NCBI GenBank assembly: GCA_031287565.1
Contig: JAITSS010000052.1
Coordinates: forward strand, 1-64,000
Direction of reading: 5' to 3'
From: Desulfobulbaceae bacterium
GTDB lineage: Bacteria; Desulfobacterota; Desulfobulbia; Desulfobulbales; Desulfocapsaceae
DNA length: 64,000 nucleotides
Of the stretch, positions 34,722 to 43,914 are shown one piece after another. The notes beneath the pieces are model-generated. The model had not been told where the DNA came from. It searched no databases and saw only the letters and a list, made by a program, of their open reading frames with translations. Made by a program: the position numbers and the translations under genes. Numbering within the stretch: position 1 is the first letter of the stretch; the number at the start of each line of letters is the position of its first letter.

Positions 34722-34741
34722 GGCGACGGTCAGCCGTCGCC
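34722..34741. repeat. Hairpin next to parS
   Basis: GGCGACGG (34722-34729) and CCGTCGCC (34734-34741) form a perfect 8-bp stem with a TCAG loop. It starts one base after parS and ends 8 nt before the stop of the next minus-strand gene. There is no T run, so a terminator role for that gene is only possible. Confidence 0.45.
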
Positions 34742-34748
34742 GTGTGAT

Positions 34749-35369
34749 TTATTCGTGGACAACGAACGGCAGAGTTGCCAGGAGTTCGCCGTCATAAAAT
34801 ATCTGCGCCTGCCACTGGCCATAGACCTGAGGCTTAAATTCTTTGCCGGTGAACATCTCTGTCACCGCGCCATTGGCCGTGAGAGACAGCCAAAAGAAAA
34901 ATGTCTCTGGCCCGGCGGCTATGCGCTTGGTGATATGCTCCGCTGAACTAATATGTTTGCCGGCGGGTGAAATCCAGTTGACGTTGATGCGGACCGAACC
35001 GGCGGCCAGTTGCGGAAAGGCCACATGCAGGTACATGGTTTCCGTGGGGAAAAACGAATCGACTTTGGCCGTTACGGTGGCGTCCTCACTGTGCGAGAAC
35101 CAGGCTCGGCAGGTCGGTAACGGTAAAGCCGTTTTGATGGTATTTGTTTGTTGGGTAATGCTGTTTGCCGTTTGGCCCGACGGTGGCGCGGCTTTGGTTG
35201 GTTTCGCCGCGCCACCGTCGTTATCCGCCATGATGTCATGCGGTGTGTTGCTTTTCAGCGGCGCGAAGAAAAACACATAGACGGTCGCCAGCGCGACGAC
35301 CAAGCCAATCCAAAAAATAAGCTGATCGCGATGCCGCCGCCGCTGTTTGGCTTTACCAAAAAAAGACAT
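34749..35369 (-). CDS. Membrane-anchored hypothetical protein
   Basis: 206 residues. A basic N-terminus (MSFFGKAKQRRRHRD) leads into one membrane helix (about 17-37), then a low-complexity linker (about 40-80, Thr/Pro/Ala/Gln) and a ~120-residue C-terminal domain predicted outside the cytoplasm. That domain ends in alternating strands with GQWQAQIFYDGELLATLPF, which resembles the final strands of Ig-like or DUF2914-type domains; the resemblance is weak. No family is claimed. It stops 44 nt before the parS site. Confidence 0.75.
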   Translation of the reverse strand: MSFFGKAKQRRRHRDQLIFWIGLVVALATVYVFFFAPLKSNTPHDIMADNDGGAAKPTKAAPPSGQTANSITQQTNTIKTALPLPTCRAWFSHSEDATVTAKVDSFFPTETMYLHVAFPQLAAGSVRINVNWISPAGKHISSAEHITKRIAAGPETFFFWLSLTANGAVTEMFTGKEFKPQVYGQWQAQIFYDGELLATLPFVVHE

Positions 35370-35646
35370 AGCTCGTGGATGGATTCTGTGGCGTCGGGAA
35401 AAAAATCACAAAACGCCTGGCGGAAGAGATATACTAAAACGCTGATTCATTCCGATTTTACTTTGGAATCGCCTTCCATTTGGAGATGGAGCCGGTTCCG
35501 TCCCAGCCTCATGAGCCGGGGGATTACGTCGCAATGACGGATGGTCTGTCCGTCCCTTTGCCGGTAGCGTCAACGGATAGCATATTTTCGCGGAAATTTC
35601 AGGCGCAAGAAGCTACGCCCTCAAAAACAGTGAGGTTCATTTCGTC

Positions 35647-37758
35647 ATGGCGAACAATATTTTTCTCGCCGCCACCGAAGCGAGGAGCGGCAAATCGGCC
35701 CTGTTGCCGGGCATGATGCGGATGCTGATGGCGTCCGTATCCAGGGTCGGTTTTTTTCGTCCCGTGATCAACGAAGTGCGGCCCGGTTGGGAAGATCAAA
35801 GCATCAACGTGGTGCTTGAACATTTTGAACCCAGCATTTCCTACGATGACGCGCACGGTTGCACCCTGAAAACAGCGCAGGAATTGATGCAGTCGGGGCG
35901 ACAAGCTGAACTGTTCGACATCATCATCAACAAGTACAACGTCATCAAGTCCCGCCACGATTTCATCCTCTGCGACGGCACCAACTACCGTGGTCAAGAC
36001 CCGGCTCTGGAAATGGAGCTGAACATGGAGCTGGCCGTCAATCTGGCCGCGCCGATGCTTTTGGTGGTCTCCGGCAAAGACAAATCGACGGCGGAGATCG
36101 GCAAGCATGTGCAAACGATCATCGAAAGCTGCCTCGACAAGGGGATTGATGTGGTCGGCTGCATCATCAATAAGGCTGAAGACGACTTGTCACTCAGCTC
36201 ATTGCGTTTGAAAACGCCCGCCGCCTTGCCGGTCTTTATCATTCCGGAACGCGGCGAATTGTATCTGCCAACGGTTGCCGATGTGAAACGCTGGCTGGGC
36301 GGCTCGGTGATCTGCGGCGAAAAGAACCTGCGCGCCCTGGCTGATAATTATGTGGTCGCGGCCATGGAGGTGGGGAATTTCCTGCCGAAAATCAAAGAGG
36401 GCAGCCTGATTATCACGCCGGGCGACCGCAACGACATCATCCTGGGCTGTATCGCGGCGCGGCAGTCGGGCAATTATCCGGAAATTTCCGGCATCGTGTT
36501 AACCGGCGGTTTGCTGCCGCATGAGAATGTGCTGAATCTTTTGAATGGACTCGATCCGGAGACGATGCCGCCGGTGGTCTCGGTTGAGGATGCGACCGCC
36601 GAAGCCATCCAGAAAACGCGGGATATTCACGGGCAATTGGGCGTAGACGATAACGCGCGCATCGACCTGGCCATTCGCGATTTCAACCGTTCCATCGACC
36701 GTGATCTCCTGGGGAGGCGGTTGATCGCCAGCAAATCAACCCAGGTGACGCCAAAGATGTTCGAGTTCATGCTGATGGAGCAGGCGGCCAAAGACGTGCA
36801 GCGGGTGGTTTTGCCGGAAGGTCATTGCGACCGTATTCTGCGCGCCGCCAGCATTCTGTTGCGGCGCGGCGTGGCCAACATCGTGCTGCTGGGGCCGGAG
36901 GATGAGGTGAAGACCCGCGCCAAAGCCTGCGGCGTCGATTTGAAATGGGTGGAAATCATCGATCCCACTCATTCGGCGATGACCAAAGATTTTATTGCCA
37001 GATATATGGAGCTGCGGCAGGGCAAGGGTATAAGCGAGGAAGCGGCCCGCGAGCGGATGCTGGATACCACCTATTTCGGCACCATGATGGTGCACGAAGG
37101 ACTGGCCGACGCCATGGTCTCCGGCGCTGAAAATACCACCGCTCACACCATCCGCCCGGCCTTCGAGTTCATCAAGACCAAGCCGGGCATATCGGTGGTT
37201 TCGTCGGTCTTTCTCATGTGTCTGCGCGACCGGGTGTTGGTGTATGGCGATTGCGCGGTCAACCCGAATCCGGATTCAAAGCAGTTAGCGGAAATTGCCC
37301 TCAGCTCGGCGGAAACCGCGCGCATCTTCGGGGTCGATCCGCGGGTGGCGATGCTCAGCTATTCCACCGGCTCGTCCGGCAAAGGCGAGGATGTTGATCG
37401 CATCATCGAAGCGACCCGATTGGCGCGGCAGCTGATCGCCGAAAAACAACTCAATCTGCCGCTGGAAGGGCCGTTGCAATACGACGCCGCCGTCGATCCG
37501 GGGGTCGCCGCCACCAAGATGCCGAATTCCGAGGTGGCTGGTAAGGCGACGGTGTTTATCTTTCCCGATCTCAATACCGGCAACAATACCTATAAAGCGG
37601 TGCAACGAACGGCGGGCGCGGTGGCCATCGGCCCGATTCTGCAAGGGCTGAGAAAACCGGTCAACGATCTGTCGCGCGGCTGCACCGTCGATGACATTGT
37701 GAATACCGTGGCCATCACCGCCATTCAGGCGCAGGCGGAAAAAGGAGCGATTGTATGA
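35647..37758 (+). CDS. pta: Phosphate acetyltransferase, long form
   Basis: Interconverts acetyl-CoA and acetyl phosphate. 703 residues, the three-domain long form: an N-terminal P-loop-like/BioD-related domain (about 1-230; EARSGKSALLPGMM), a DRTGG domain (about 235-345; ITPGDRNDIILG) and the catalytic PTA domain (about 375-700; VVLPEGHCDRILRAA, GLADAMVSGAENTTA, YSTGSSGKGEDVDRI, FPDLNTGNNTYKA). It overlaps ackA by 4 bp. The 277-nt region upstream shows no clear promoter or gene. Confidence 0.95.
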   Translation: MANNIFLAATEARSGKSALLPGMMRMLMASVSRVGFFRPVINEVRPGWEDQSINVVLEHFEPSISYDDAHGCTLKTAQELMQSGRQAELFDIIINKYNVIKSRHDFILCDGTNYRGQDPALEMELNMELAVNLAAPMLLVVSGKDKSTAEIGKHVQTIIESCLDKGIDVVGCIINKAEDDLSLSSLRLKTPAALPVFIIPERGELYLPTVADVKRWLGGSVICGEKNLRALADNYVVAAMEVGNFLPKIKEGSLIITPGDRNDIILGCIAARQSGNYPEISGIVLTGGLLPHENVLNLLNGLDPETMPPVVSVEDATAEAIQKTRDIHGQLGVDDNARIDLAIRDFNRSIDRDLLGRRLIASKSTQVTPKMFEFMLMEQAAKDVQRVVLPEGHCDRILRAASILLRRGVANIVLLGPEDEVKTRAKACGVDLKWVEIIDPTHSAMTKDFIARYMELRQGKGISEEAARERMLDTTYFGTMMVHEGLADAMVSGAENTTAHTIRPAFEFIKTKPGISVVSSVFLMCLRDRVLVYGDCAVNPNPDSKQLAEIALSSAETARIFGVDPRVAMLSYSTGSSGKGEDVDRIIEATRLARQLIAEKQLNLPLEGPLQYDAAVDPGVAATKMPNSEVAGKATVFIFPDLNTGNNTYKAVQRTAGAVAIGPILQGLRKPVNDLSRGCTVDDIVNTVAITAIQAQAEKGAIV

Positions 37759-38996
37759 AAATCCTCGTGATCAATTCCGGCAGTTCCTCGATCAAATTAC
37801 AGCTTCTGGAGATGAAGGGCGAAACCGCCCTGGCCTCATGCCTGGTCGAACGTATCGGCGAGGAGATTGGTTTGTGTCGTTGCGTCTTCAGAAAAGGGAG
37901 CGCGGCGGAGCAGGCCATCGAGCGGCGGCAGGCTATCGCCAATCATAGGGAAGGGATGCGTCTGGCTTTGTCCATTCTCACCGATGCCCAGCAGGCGGTT
38001 CTGGTCAACCACGATGAGCTGGTCGCGGTCGGGCATCGAGTGGTGCACGGTGGCGAAGATTTCCATCAACCCTGTTTAATTGATGATGCCGTTATCCAGG
38101 CAATTGAAGCGGTCGCGCCGCTGGCGCCCCTGCATAACCCAGCCAATCTCGACGGCATCCGGGTGGCGATGGAATTGTTGCCGGGCCTGCCGCAGGTGGC
38201 GGTCTTCGACACCGCCTTTCATCAGACCATGCCGCCACACGCCTACCACTACGCGCTGCCACGCCGCCTGTACCTGGAAAATCGCGTGCGGCGTTACGGC
38301 TTTCACGGCACATCGCATCAATATGTCGCTGGTGAATGCGCCCGCCTGATGGCCAAGCCGCTTGATGAAACGAACCTGATCACCGCGCATCTGGGCAATG
38401 GCAGCTCGATGACCGCCATCGAAAAAGGAAAAAGCATCGACACGACGCTCGGCCTGACGCCGCTGGAGGGCCTGATCATGGGCACGCGCTGCGGCGACAT
38501 CGACCCGTCGATTCACGCCTTTCTCGCCCGCGTTCGCGGCATGGACATCGCCGAAATCGACGCCATGCTCAATAAAGAATCCGGATTGAAGGGCATCTGC
38601 GGCTTAAACGATATGCGTGACATCCACGCGGCGGTAGAACAGGGCGACGCCGATGCGGCCCTGGCTTTAGACATGCTGACCTATCGCAACCGTCGCTATA
38701 TCGGCGCCTACATGGCGGTGCTTGGGCGGGTGGACGCCATCGTCTTCACCGCTGGAATTGGCGAAAACGATGCGGTGGTCCGCGAGAAATCGCTTGCCGG
38801 GCTGGAAAATTTCGGCATTGTTCTTGACCCGGAAAAAAATCGCGGGCGACAATCCGGCGCGCGGGAGATTGGCGCCGCCGCCAGCAAAACCCGGCTTTGG
38901 GTGATTCCAACCAACGAGGAGTTGGCGATTGCCCGGCAGACGCTAGCCCTGACTGGCGATGGCGAAAAAGGTGGCGGCGGAAAAAGCGTTGATTGA
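37755..38996 (+). CDS. ackA: Acetate kinase
   Basis: Makes ATP and acetate from acetyl phosphate, or the reverse. 413 residues. ASKHA motifs: ILVINSGSSSIKLQLLE at the start, VGHRVVHGGEDF, RRYGFHGTSHQYV, TAHLGNGSSMTAIEKGKS with catalytic residues, and IVFTAGIGENDAVVRE. Start ATG overlaps the pta stop (ATGA), as in a coupled pta-ackA operon. Together they allow substrate-level ATP from acetyl-CoA. Confidence 0.96.
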   Translation: MKILVINSGSSSIKLQLLEMKGETALASCLVERIGEEIGLCRCVFRKGSAAEQAIERRQAIANHREGMRLALSILTDAQQAVLVNHDELVAVGHRVVHGGEDFHQPCLIDDAVIQAIEAVAPLAPLHNPANLDGIRVAMELLPGLPQVAVFDTAFHQTMPPHAYHYALPRRLYLENRVRRYGFHGTSHQYVAGECARLMAKPLDETNLITAHLGNGSSMTAIEKGKSIDTTLGLTPLEGLIMGTRCGDIDPSIHAFLARVRGMDIAEIDAMLNKESGLKGICGLNDMRDIHAAVEQGDADAALALDMLTYRNRRYIGAYMAVLGRVDAIVFTAGIGENDAVVREKSLAGLENFGIVLDPEKNRGRQSGAREIGAAASKTRLWVIPTNEELAIARQTLALTGDGEKGGGGKSVD

Positions 38997-39053
38997 ATAA
39001 CGTGAAGAATCGCCCTAACAACGAGAAATGAAGAGAGGAGCATAAAGAAAAGT

Positions 39054-40253
39054 ATGTGGCAAAACGTGCAGGCCGCCCCGGCGGATGCGATTCTCGGTCT
39101 GGCTGACGCCTTTCGTGGCGATACGGATCCGCGCAAGGTCAATCTCGGCGTCGGTGTGTACAAAGATGAATCCGGAGTGACGCCGATTCTGCGGGCGGTG
39201 AAAGAGGCGGAGCAACTTCTCGTTGAACGGGAAGTCAGCAAAGATTATCTGCCCATCCCCGGCGATATGTCGTTTGCCGGGCCGGTCAAGGAATTGCTTT
39301 TTGGCGCGGGCCATGCGGCTGTGGTCGAAAATCGCGTGGTTACGGCGCACACGCCCGGTGGCACCGGCGCTTTGCGGGTCGGCGCTGAACTGTTGCACCG
39401 TTTTTTGCCGAAGGCCACGGTCTGGGTCAGCACTCCGACCTGGGTCAATCATCGCGGCATCTTCGCCGCCGCCGGTTTTCCGTTGCGCGAATATCCCTAT
39501 TACGACGCGATGCGCATGGGGATTGATTTTTCCGCCTTGCTGGAAACGCTTCAGAACGTGCCCGCCGGTGATATTGTCGTCTTGCACGCCTGCTGCCATA
39601 ATCCCTGCGGCTTCGATTTGAGCCGCGCCGAATGGGACGCGATCATCGAGGTGGCCAAGAAGAAAGAATGGCTGCCTTTTCTTGATTTCGCCTATCAGGG
39701 CTTCGCTGAAAGTCCGGAGGCTGATCGCTACGCCGTGGCCGGTTTCGCCGCGACCGGCCAGGATATGCTGGTTGCCGGTTCGTTTTCCAAAAATTTTGGC
39801 TTATACGATGAACGCTGCGGCGCTCTCAGTCTGATCGCGCCGACAGCCGCCCAGGCCGAAGTGGCGATGAGCCACATGAAAACCGTGATTCGCGTGCTCT
39901 ATTCCAATCCACCGGCGCACGGCGGTTTAATCGTCGCCACCATCCTCGCTGACCGGCGTTTGCGCGCCGCATGGCGGGAGGAATTGGCGGCTATGCGACA
40001 ACGCATCGTTGATATGCGCCGTCTTCTGGTCGATGGCTTGAAGGCGCGTGGCGTTAACCGCGATTTTTCCTTCATCAACCGGCAGCGCGGCATGTTTTCC
40101 TATACCGGCCTGGATAATCGCGTCGTTGAGCGGCTGCGCGGCGAAAAACACATCTATATGGTCGCGGGCGGTCGGATCAATCTGGCCGGTCTGACCAGAA
40201 AAAATATTGATTATGTCTGCGATTCGATTTGTAAGGCGCTGGCTGATGAATAA
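39054..40253 (+). CDS. Aspartate/aromatic aminotransferase, PLP-dependent class I
   Basis: 399 residues similar in layout to E. coli AspC/TyrB: VNLGVGVYKDESG near the N-terminus, LPIPGDMSFAG, ACCHNPCGFDLS with the cofactor Asn, PFLDFAYQGFAE with the Asp and Tyr, and VAGSFSKNFGLYDER with the PLP lysine. It probably interconverts aspartate and oxaloacetate with glutamate as donor; activity on aromatic amino acids is possible. AGGAG lies 13 nt before the ATG. It follows ackA by 57 nt in the same direction. Confidence 0.93.
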   Translation: MWQNVQAAPADAILGLADAFRGDTDPRKVNLGVGVYKDESGVTPILRAVKEAEQLLVEREVSKDYLPIPGDMSFAGPVKELLFGAGHAAVVENRVVTAHTPGGTGALRVGAELLHRFLPKATVWVSTPTWVNHRGIFAAAGFPLREYPYYDAMRMGIDFSALLETLQNVPAGDIVVLHACCHNPCGFDLSRAEWDAIIEVAKKKEWLPFLDFAYQGFAESPEADRYAVAGFAATGQDMLVAGSFSKNFGLYDERCGALSLIAPTAAQAEVAMSHMKTVIRVLYSNPPAHGGLIVATILADRRLRAAWREELAAMRQRIVDMRRLLVDGLKARGVNRDFSFINRQRGMFSYTGLDNRVVERLRGEKHIYMVAGGRINLAGLTRKNIDYVCDSICKALADE

Positions 40254-40273
40254 GCGCTGACCCGCTCGCGATT

Positions 40274-41227
40274 TCAGCGGGCGATTGGCAACTTGCGGCG
40301 CAGGCAGAGACCAAGCCGACTCTCGTCGCCGCCGCAGGTGACGACACAGCTTTCCAGATAGCGGACGTTGTTTTCGATGCACTCGGCGTAGAGATTGCGG
40401 TCAATGTTCCACCAGACGCGGAAATGGTCGCGCATCGCTTCGCCGATGTTGTCGAAAGCCGTGTGCAGGCGTTTGTCGATCACTTCGTGGTAGAAACTGG
40501 TGGTTTGCGCGAGTAAGTCCATCGTCGTGTCATAGCGATCAACCCCGGCCGAGCGAAATTCTTTGAACAGAATCGGCAGACTTTCGAGATAATAGCGGTC
40601 GGCCATTTGCGCCATGATGTCGGCGCTGCCGACAACCTGGCCGACCATCATCTGGTCATAGCAGGAAAAGGGCAATTCGCGGGGATCAATCATCAGGTTG
40701 GTGCAGTTGATGATGGTTTCGCAGCTTTGGTAGTATTCAAGGCACAGGTCGTTTTTCAGTAAATATTCACGCATGAAGGCGATTGAGCGCTGCTCATGCT
40801 CTTTCAGATAGGCGGTGCCGGTTTCGGCCTGATCGTCGTCGCGCAGCAACATGCCGGTATCGTGAAAAAAGGCGCAGACCATTCCCAACTGCATCATGTC
40901 TTCCGGCAGATGGACGCCGCAGCAGTGCAAACCGTGCATCAGACGCACGGTGGCCAAAGCCACATTGCGGGTGTGGCGCAGGTCGTGGTAGCCGCAGGGG
41001 ACGCAACCGCGAAAGCCAGGGTATTTGCCGGCGAACATAGCGGTAATGTCGTCGTACAGGCGGTCAAGAAATGACACATCGCCCTCGCGGGCCAGGGCTT
41101 GGTATATCCGCCTGATTTCAGCCAGGGGATGCCAATCCGGGCCGCCCGCGAGAATGTCGCTGAGCCAGGTATAGTTGGCGGCCTCATTGTGCCTATCCGC
41201 CATCTGATGCATTGTCGCGCTGTTCAT
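40274..41227 (-). CDS. HD-domain phosphohydrolase-like protein
   Basis: 317 residues from the ATG at 41227. An HD-type domain has the first metal histidine in GYHDLRHTRNVALATVR (about 80) and the HD pair in CAFFHDTGMLL (about 125); later LMIDPRELPFS and GQVVGSADIMAQMADR follow, as in HD-related cyclic-nucleotide or ppGpp hydrolases. Substrate unknown. A TATAAT box sits only 10 nt upstream of the chosen ATG, so translation may start at a later Met (41212 or 41203) or the mRNA may be leaderless. It is divergent from the adjoining response-regulator gene. Confidence 0.8.
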   Translation of the reverse strand: MNSATMHQMADRHNEAANYTWLSDILAGGPDWHPLAEIRRIYQALAREGDVSFLDRLYDDITAMFAGKYPGFRGCVPCGYHDLRHTRNVALATVRLMHGLHCCGVHLPEDMMQLGMVCAFFHDTGMLLRDDDQAETGTAYLKEHEQRSIAFMREYLLKNDLCLEYYQSCETIINCTNLMIDPRELPFSCYDQMMVGQVVGSADIMAQMADRYYLESLPILFKEFRSAGVDRYDTTMDLLAQTTSFYHEVIDKRLHTAFDNIGEAMRDHFRVWWNIDRNLYAECIENNVRYLESCVVTCGGDESRLGLCLRRKLPIAR

Positions 41228-41408
41228 CCGCTCATTATAGGGAAAGCCAGGGAGAAAAAGAATTGAAAAAAACGCGGTTTGTTTTTTTCTCTGGTCAGAG
41301 GAAGCTATGGTCATTTTCTTGCGCAACAGCGATGAATACTGTATTTCCCTGTCACGCTGATTCGCGTGTGATGGCTTGGATTTGAATTTTTTCGGAAGGA
41401 GTTTCTCC

Positions 41409-42305
41409 ATGGAAAGCGGCGCGGGAAATATAACGATTTTGGTGGTGGATAGTGATGAGCTGGTGCGGATCACCATCAGCGTATTGGTCGATTCCTTTTC
41501 TTATCGTTGCCTGGTGGCGGGCGATGCGCCGGAGGCTTTGGCCATTCTGGCTACCACCGATGTCGATATTGTCATTGTCGATCTGCGGTTGCCTGAGATT
41601 GACGGGCTTGAGTTGCTGGCCACCATCTGCGAACAATACCGACGGGTTGGCGTGATCATCGCCGCCGATTTGCAGGAGCGGGTTAATTATGTCGATATTA
41701 TCCGCCGCGGCGCGATTGATTTGGTGCGTAAACCGATTGATCCGGAAGAGTTGGAGGCCAAACTGTTGCGGGTTGGCCGCGAGCGGGAGATGTTGCGCAA
41801 AATGGCGGTTTTGTCGAGCCACGACGAACTGACCGGGCTAAGCAACCAGCGTGGCTTTGAGGATGAGTTGGCCAAAGAGATGGAGCGGGCCTTCCGGCAA
41901 CGCTATACGACTTTTGCCGCTTTGATTGTTATCGAGGATTTCCGGCAGTACATTGAGCGCTATGGCCACGCCGCCGGCGACCATGTGCTCCTGACCATGA
42001 CCGAGATTCTGCGTGAATGCACGCGCGAGATGGTCGATACCTTGGCGCGGCTACGTGAGGATGAATTCGCGGTGGTTTTGCCGCAAACCACGCCGGATCA
42101 GGCGGCGGAAATCATTCAGCGGGTCATGCTGAGTTTTGTTGAAAACGGCTTCGCCGGTTTATATCTGTCGATTGGCGTCGTCTCCTGTCCACGGAATGAG
42201 AGCAACACCCTGACTGGAGACATGCGCGCTTCACTGGCTGAGATGCGTCACGCCCTGGCCGATGCGAGAAACGACGGCAAAAACTGCGTGATTTTTCGCT
42301 CGTAA
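41409..42305 (+). CDS. Response regulator with degenerate GGDEF domain
   Basis: 298 residues from an ATG preceded by GGAAGGAG. A receiver domain (about 8-120) has the phosphoacceptor in IVIVDLRLPEIDG and the conserved KP in LVRKPIDPEE. A GGDEF-like domain follows (about 137-298), beginning DELTGLSNQRGFEDEL. The signature loop reads RLREDEFAVVL, so GGDEF is replaced by REDEF: both glycines of the active loop are lost, which argues against diguanylate cyclase activity. It may bind c-di-GMP or GTP, or act through dimerisation. No kinase gene adjoins it. Confidence 0.88.
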   Translation: MESGAGNITILVVDSDELVRITISVLVDSFSYRCLVAGDAPEALAILATTDVDIVIVDLRLPEIDGLELLATICEQYRRVGVIIAADLQERVNYVDIIRRGAIDLVRKPIDPEELEAKLLRVGREREMLRKMAVLSSHDELTGLSNQRGFEDELAKEMERAFRQRYTTFAALIVIEDFRQYIERYGHAAGDHVLLTMTEILRECTREMVDTLARLREDEFAVVLPQTTPDQAAEIIQRVMLSFVENGFAGLYLSIGVVSCPRNESNTLTGDMRASLAEMRHALADARNDGKNCVIFRS

Positions 42306-42329
42306 ACATCCCGGATTTTCATGCGGTCG

Positions 42330-42365
42330 GGCGCGGCGCATTTTCGCGCCGCGCCTGTCATTTTT
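42330..42365 (+). terminator. Terminator after the response-regulator gene
   Basis: GGCGCGGCGC (42330-42339) and GCGCCGCGCC (42346-42355) form a perfect 10-bp stem with loop ATTTTC, followed by TGTCATTTTT on the plus strand. It sits between two convergent genes and fits the response-regulator transcript best; purF may use the same stem without a T run. Confidence 0.75.
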
Positions 42366-43791
42366 ATCGCACGGCGGCGCAGACATTGGCCAAGGCGTTT
42401 TTGTGAAACGACTTGTCGGGCGCTATCGGATAATTCCCGTCAAAGCAGGCCAGGCAGAAATCCTCTTTGTTCAGGCCAGTGGCCTCGACTAAACCTTCCA
42501 GGCTGAGATAGTGCAGCGAATCGAGGCCGATGTATTTGGCGATTTCGGCAACGGTTTTTTCGGCGGCGATGAGTTGCGATGACGAGGGGAAATCTATCCC
42601 ATAATAGCAGGGAAATCTGGTCGGTGGACAACTGATCACCATGTGGATTTCCTTGGCTCCGGCGTCGCGCAGGGCGTGCACCCGGCTTTTGCCGGTGGTG
42701 CCGCGGATGATCGAATCTTCGACGATGATGACGCGCTTATCGCGCAATAGCGAGCGCACCGGGTTTAATTTTACTCTGACATTAAAATCGCGCATTGATT
42801 GCGTCGGTTGGATGAAGGTGCGTCCGACGTAATGGTTGCGAATGACGCCCATTTCCAGCGGAATGCCGGATGCCTGCGAGTAGCCGATGGCGGCGTAGTT
42901 GCCGGAATCGGGGAAGGGCATGACGAAATCGGCGTCGATTTTCGCTTCCCTGGCCAGAATTTCCCCCATCCGCTTGCGGGTCGAATAGACATTGATGCCG
43001 AAAATATCCGAATCCGGGCGGGCGAAATAGACCTGTTCAAAGATGCAGAAGTGGCTGTTTTGCTTGGGCCAGGGGAAGAGCGAACGCGGCTCGTCGTCAT
43101 CGGAGAAGATCACCACTTCGCCGGGCGCGACATCGCGCAGATAATGTCCGCCGACCAGATCAATGGCGCAGGTTTCCGAGGCGACGATGTAGCCGCCGTT
43201 ATGCAGCCGACCAATGCACAATGGCCGAAAACCATCCGGATCGCGCACGGCGATCATTTTGCCCCTGGTCAGCATCAGGGCCGAATACGCGCCTTGTAGA
43301 GCGGTAAAGGTTTTGGTCAGGGCATGGTCGAGTGGCAGTCCGGCGTTTCTTGCCATCAAATGCAGCACGACTTCGCTGTCCATGGTGGTTTGGAAAATGG
43401 AACCCAGCTCTTCCAACTCTTGCCGCAGGTTGATGCTGTTGACCAGATTGCCGTTGTGCGCCACCGACAGAACCTCGTTTTTATGGGTGACGACCAGCGG
43501 TTGGGTGTTGGTGACAGTTGAAGCGCCGGTGGTTGAATAGCGGACGTGGCCGATGGCGGTGTCGCCGGGTAGCCGTCGTAGCGTATCTTCGGAAAAAACA
43601 TCCGGCACCAGGCCCATGGCCTTGTGCAGGTGCACCGACTGACCGTCACAGGCTGCGATACCGGCGCTTTCTTGGCCGCGATGCTGCAAGGCGAACAGGC
43701 CGAAATAGGCCAGCTTCGCGGCGTCCTCATGGTGATAAATGCCGCACAAGCCGCATTCATGGCGCGGCTTGCAGGCGTCGTCGCAGAGCAT
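42364..43791 (-). CDS. purF: Amidophosphoribosyltransferase
   Basis: First committed step of purine synthesis (PRPP plus glutamine to phosphoribosylamine). 475 residues with a short propeptide (12 residues) before Cys13 in ECGLCGIYHHE, which by alignment to the Bacillus enzyme would be the exposed N-terminal nucleophile. PRPP loop VIIVEDSIIRGTTG. Cysteines in SCPPTRFPCYYGIDFP and FCLACFDGNYP are those that hold a 4Fe-4S cluster in the Bacillus-type enzyme, fitting an anaerobe. It is a monocistronic gene in this window, away from purN and purH. Confidence 0.96.
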   Translation of the reverse strand: MLCDDACKPRHECGLCGIYHHEDAAKLAYFGLFALQHRGQESAGIAACDGQSVHLHKAMGLVPDVFSEDTLRRLPGDTAIGHVRYSTTGASTVTNTQPLVVTHKNEVLSVAHNGNLVNSINLRQELEELGSIFQTTMDSEVVLHLMARNAGLPLDHALTKTFTALQGAYSALMLTRGKMIAVRDPDGFRPLCIGRLHNGGYIVASETCAIDLVGGHYLRDVAPGEVVIFSDDDEPRSLFPWPKQNSHFCIFEQVYFARPDSDIFGINVYSTRKRMGEILAREAKIDADFVMPFPDSGNYAAIGYSQASGIPLEMGVIRNHYVGRTFIQPTQSMRDFNVRVKLNPVRSLLRDKRVIIVEDSIIRGTTGKSRVHALRDAGAKEIHMVISCPPTRFPCYYGIDFPSSSQLIAAEKTVAEIAKYIGLDSLHYLSLEGLVEATGLNKEDFCLACFDGNYPIAPDKSFHKNALANVCAAVR

Positions 43792-43820
43792 GTGTTCTGT
43801 CTCCGAAAAAGGTCGATGCC

Positions 43821-43860
43821 CATAAAAAGCGAAAAGGCATAAAGACGCGCTTCATGCCTT
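43821..43860 (-). terminator. Probable terminator of the M20 peptidase gene
   Basis: AAGGCAT (43834-43840) and ATGCCTT (43854-43860) form a 7-bp stem. On the minus strand the stem is followed by TTCGCTTTTT. It lies 55 nt downstream of the peptidase stop and just upstream of purF. Confidence 0.5.
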
Positions 43861-43914
43861 GTTGCCGGTTTTCCCATCCTACAAATGTCAGCCCGCACGA
43901 TAAGGGCGGCGCGT

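Noticed and set aside
35487-35515. Partial similarity to the 36-nt CRISPR-like repeat (AGCCGGTTCCGTCCCAGC)
   Set aside because: The match is limited to about 17 bases around the palindrome, stands alone 23 kb away from the array and has no spacer structure.
35480-35716. Short plus-strand frame before pta
   Set aside because: TTG start, overlaps the pta start by 70 nt in another frame and has no domain resemblance.
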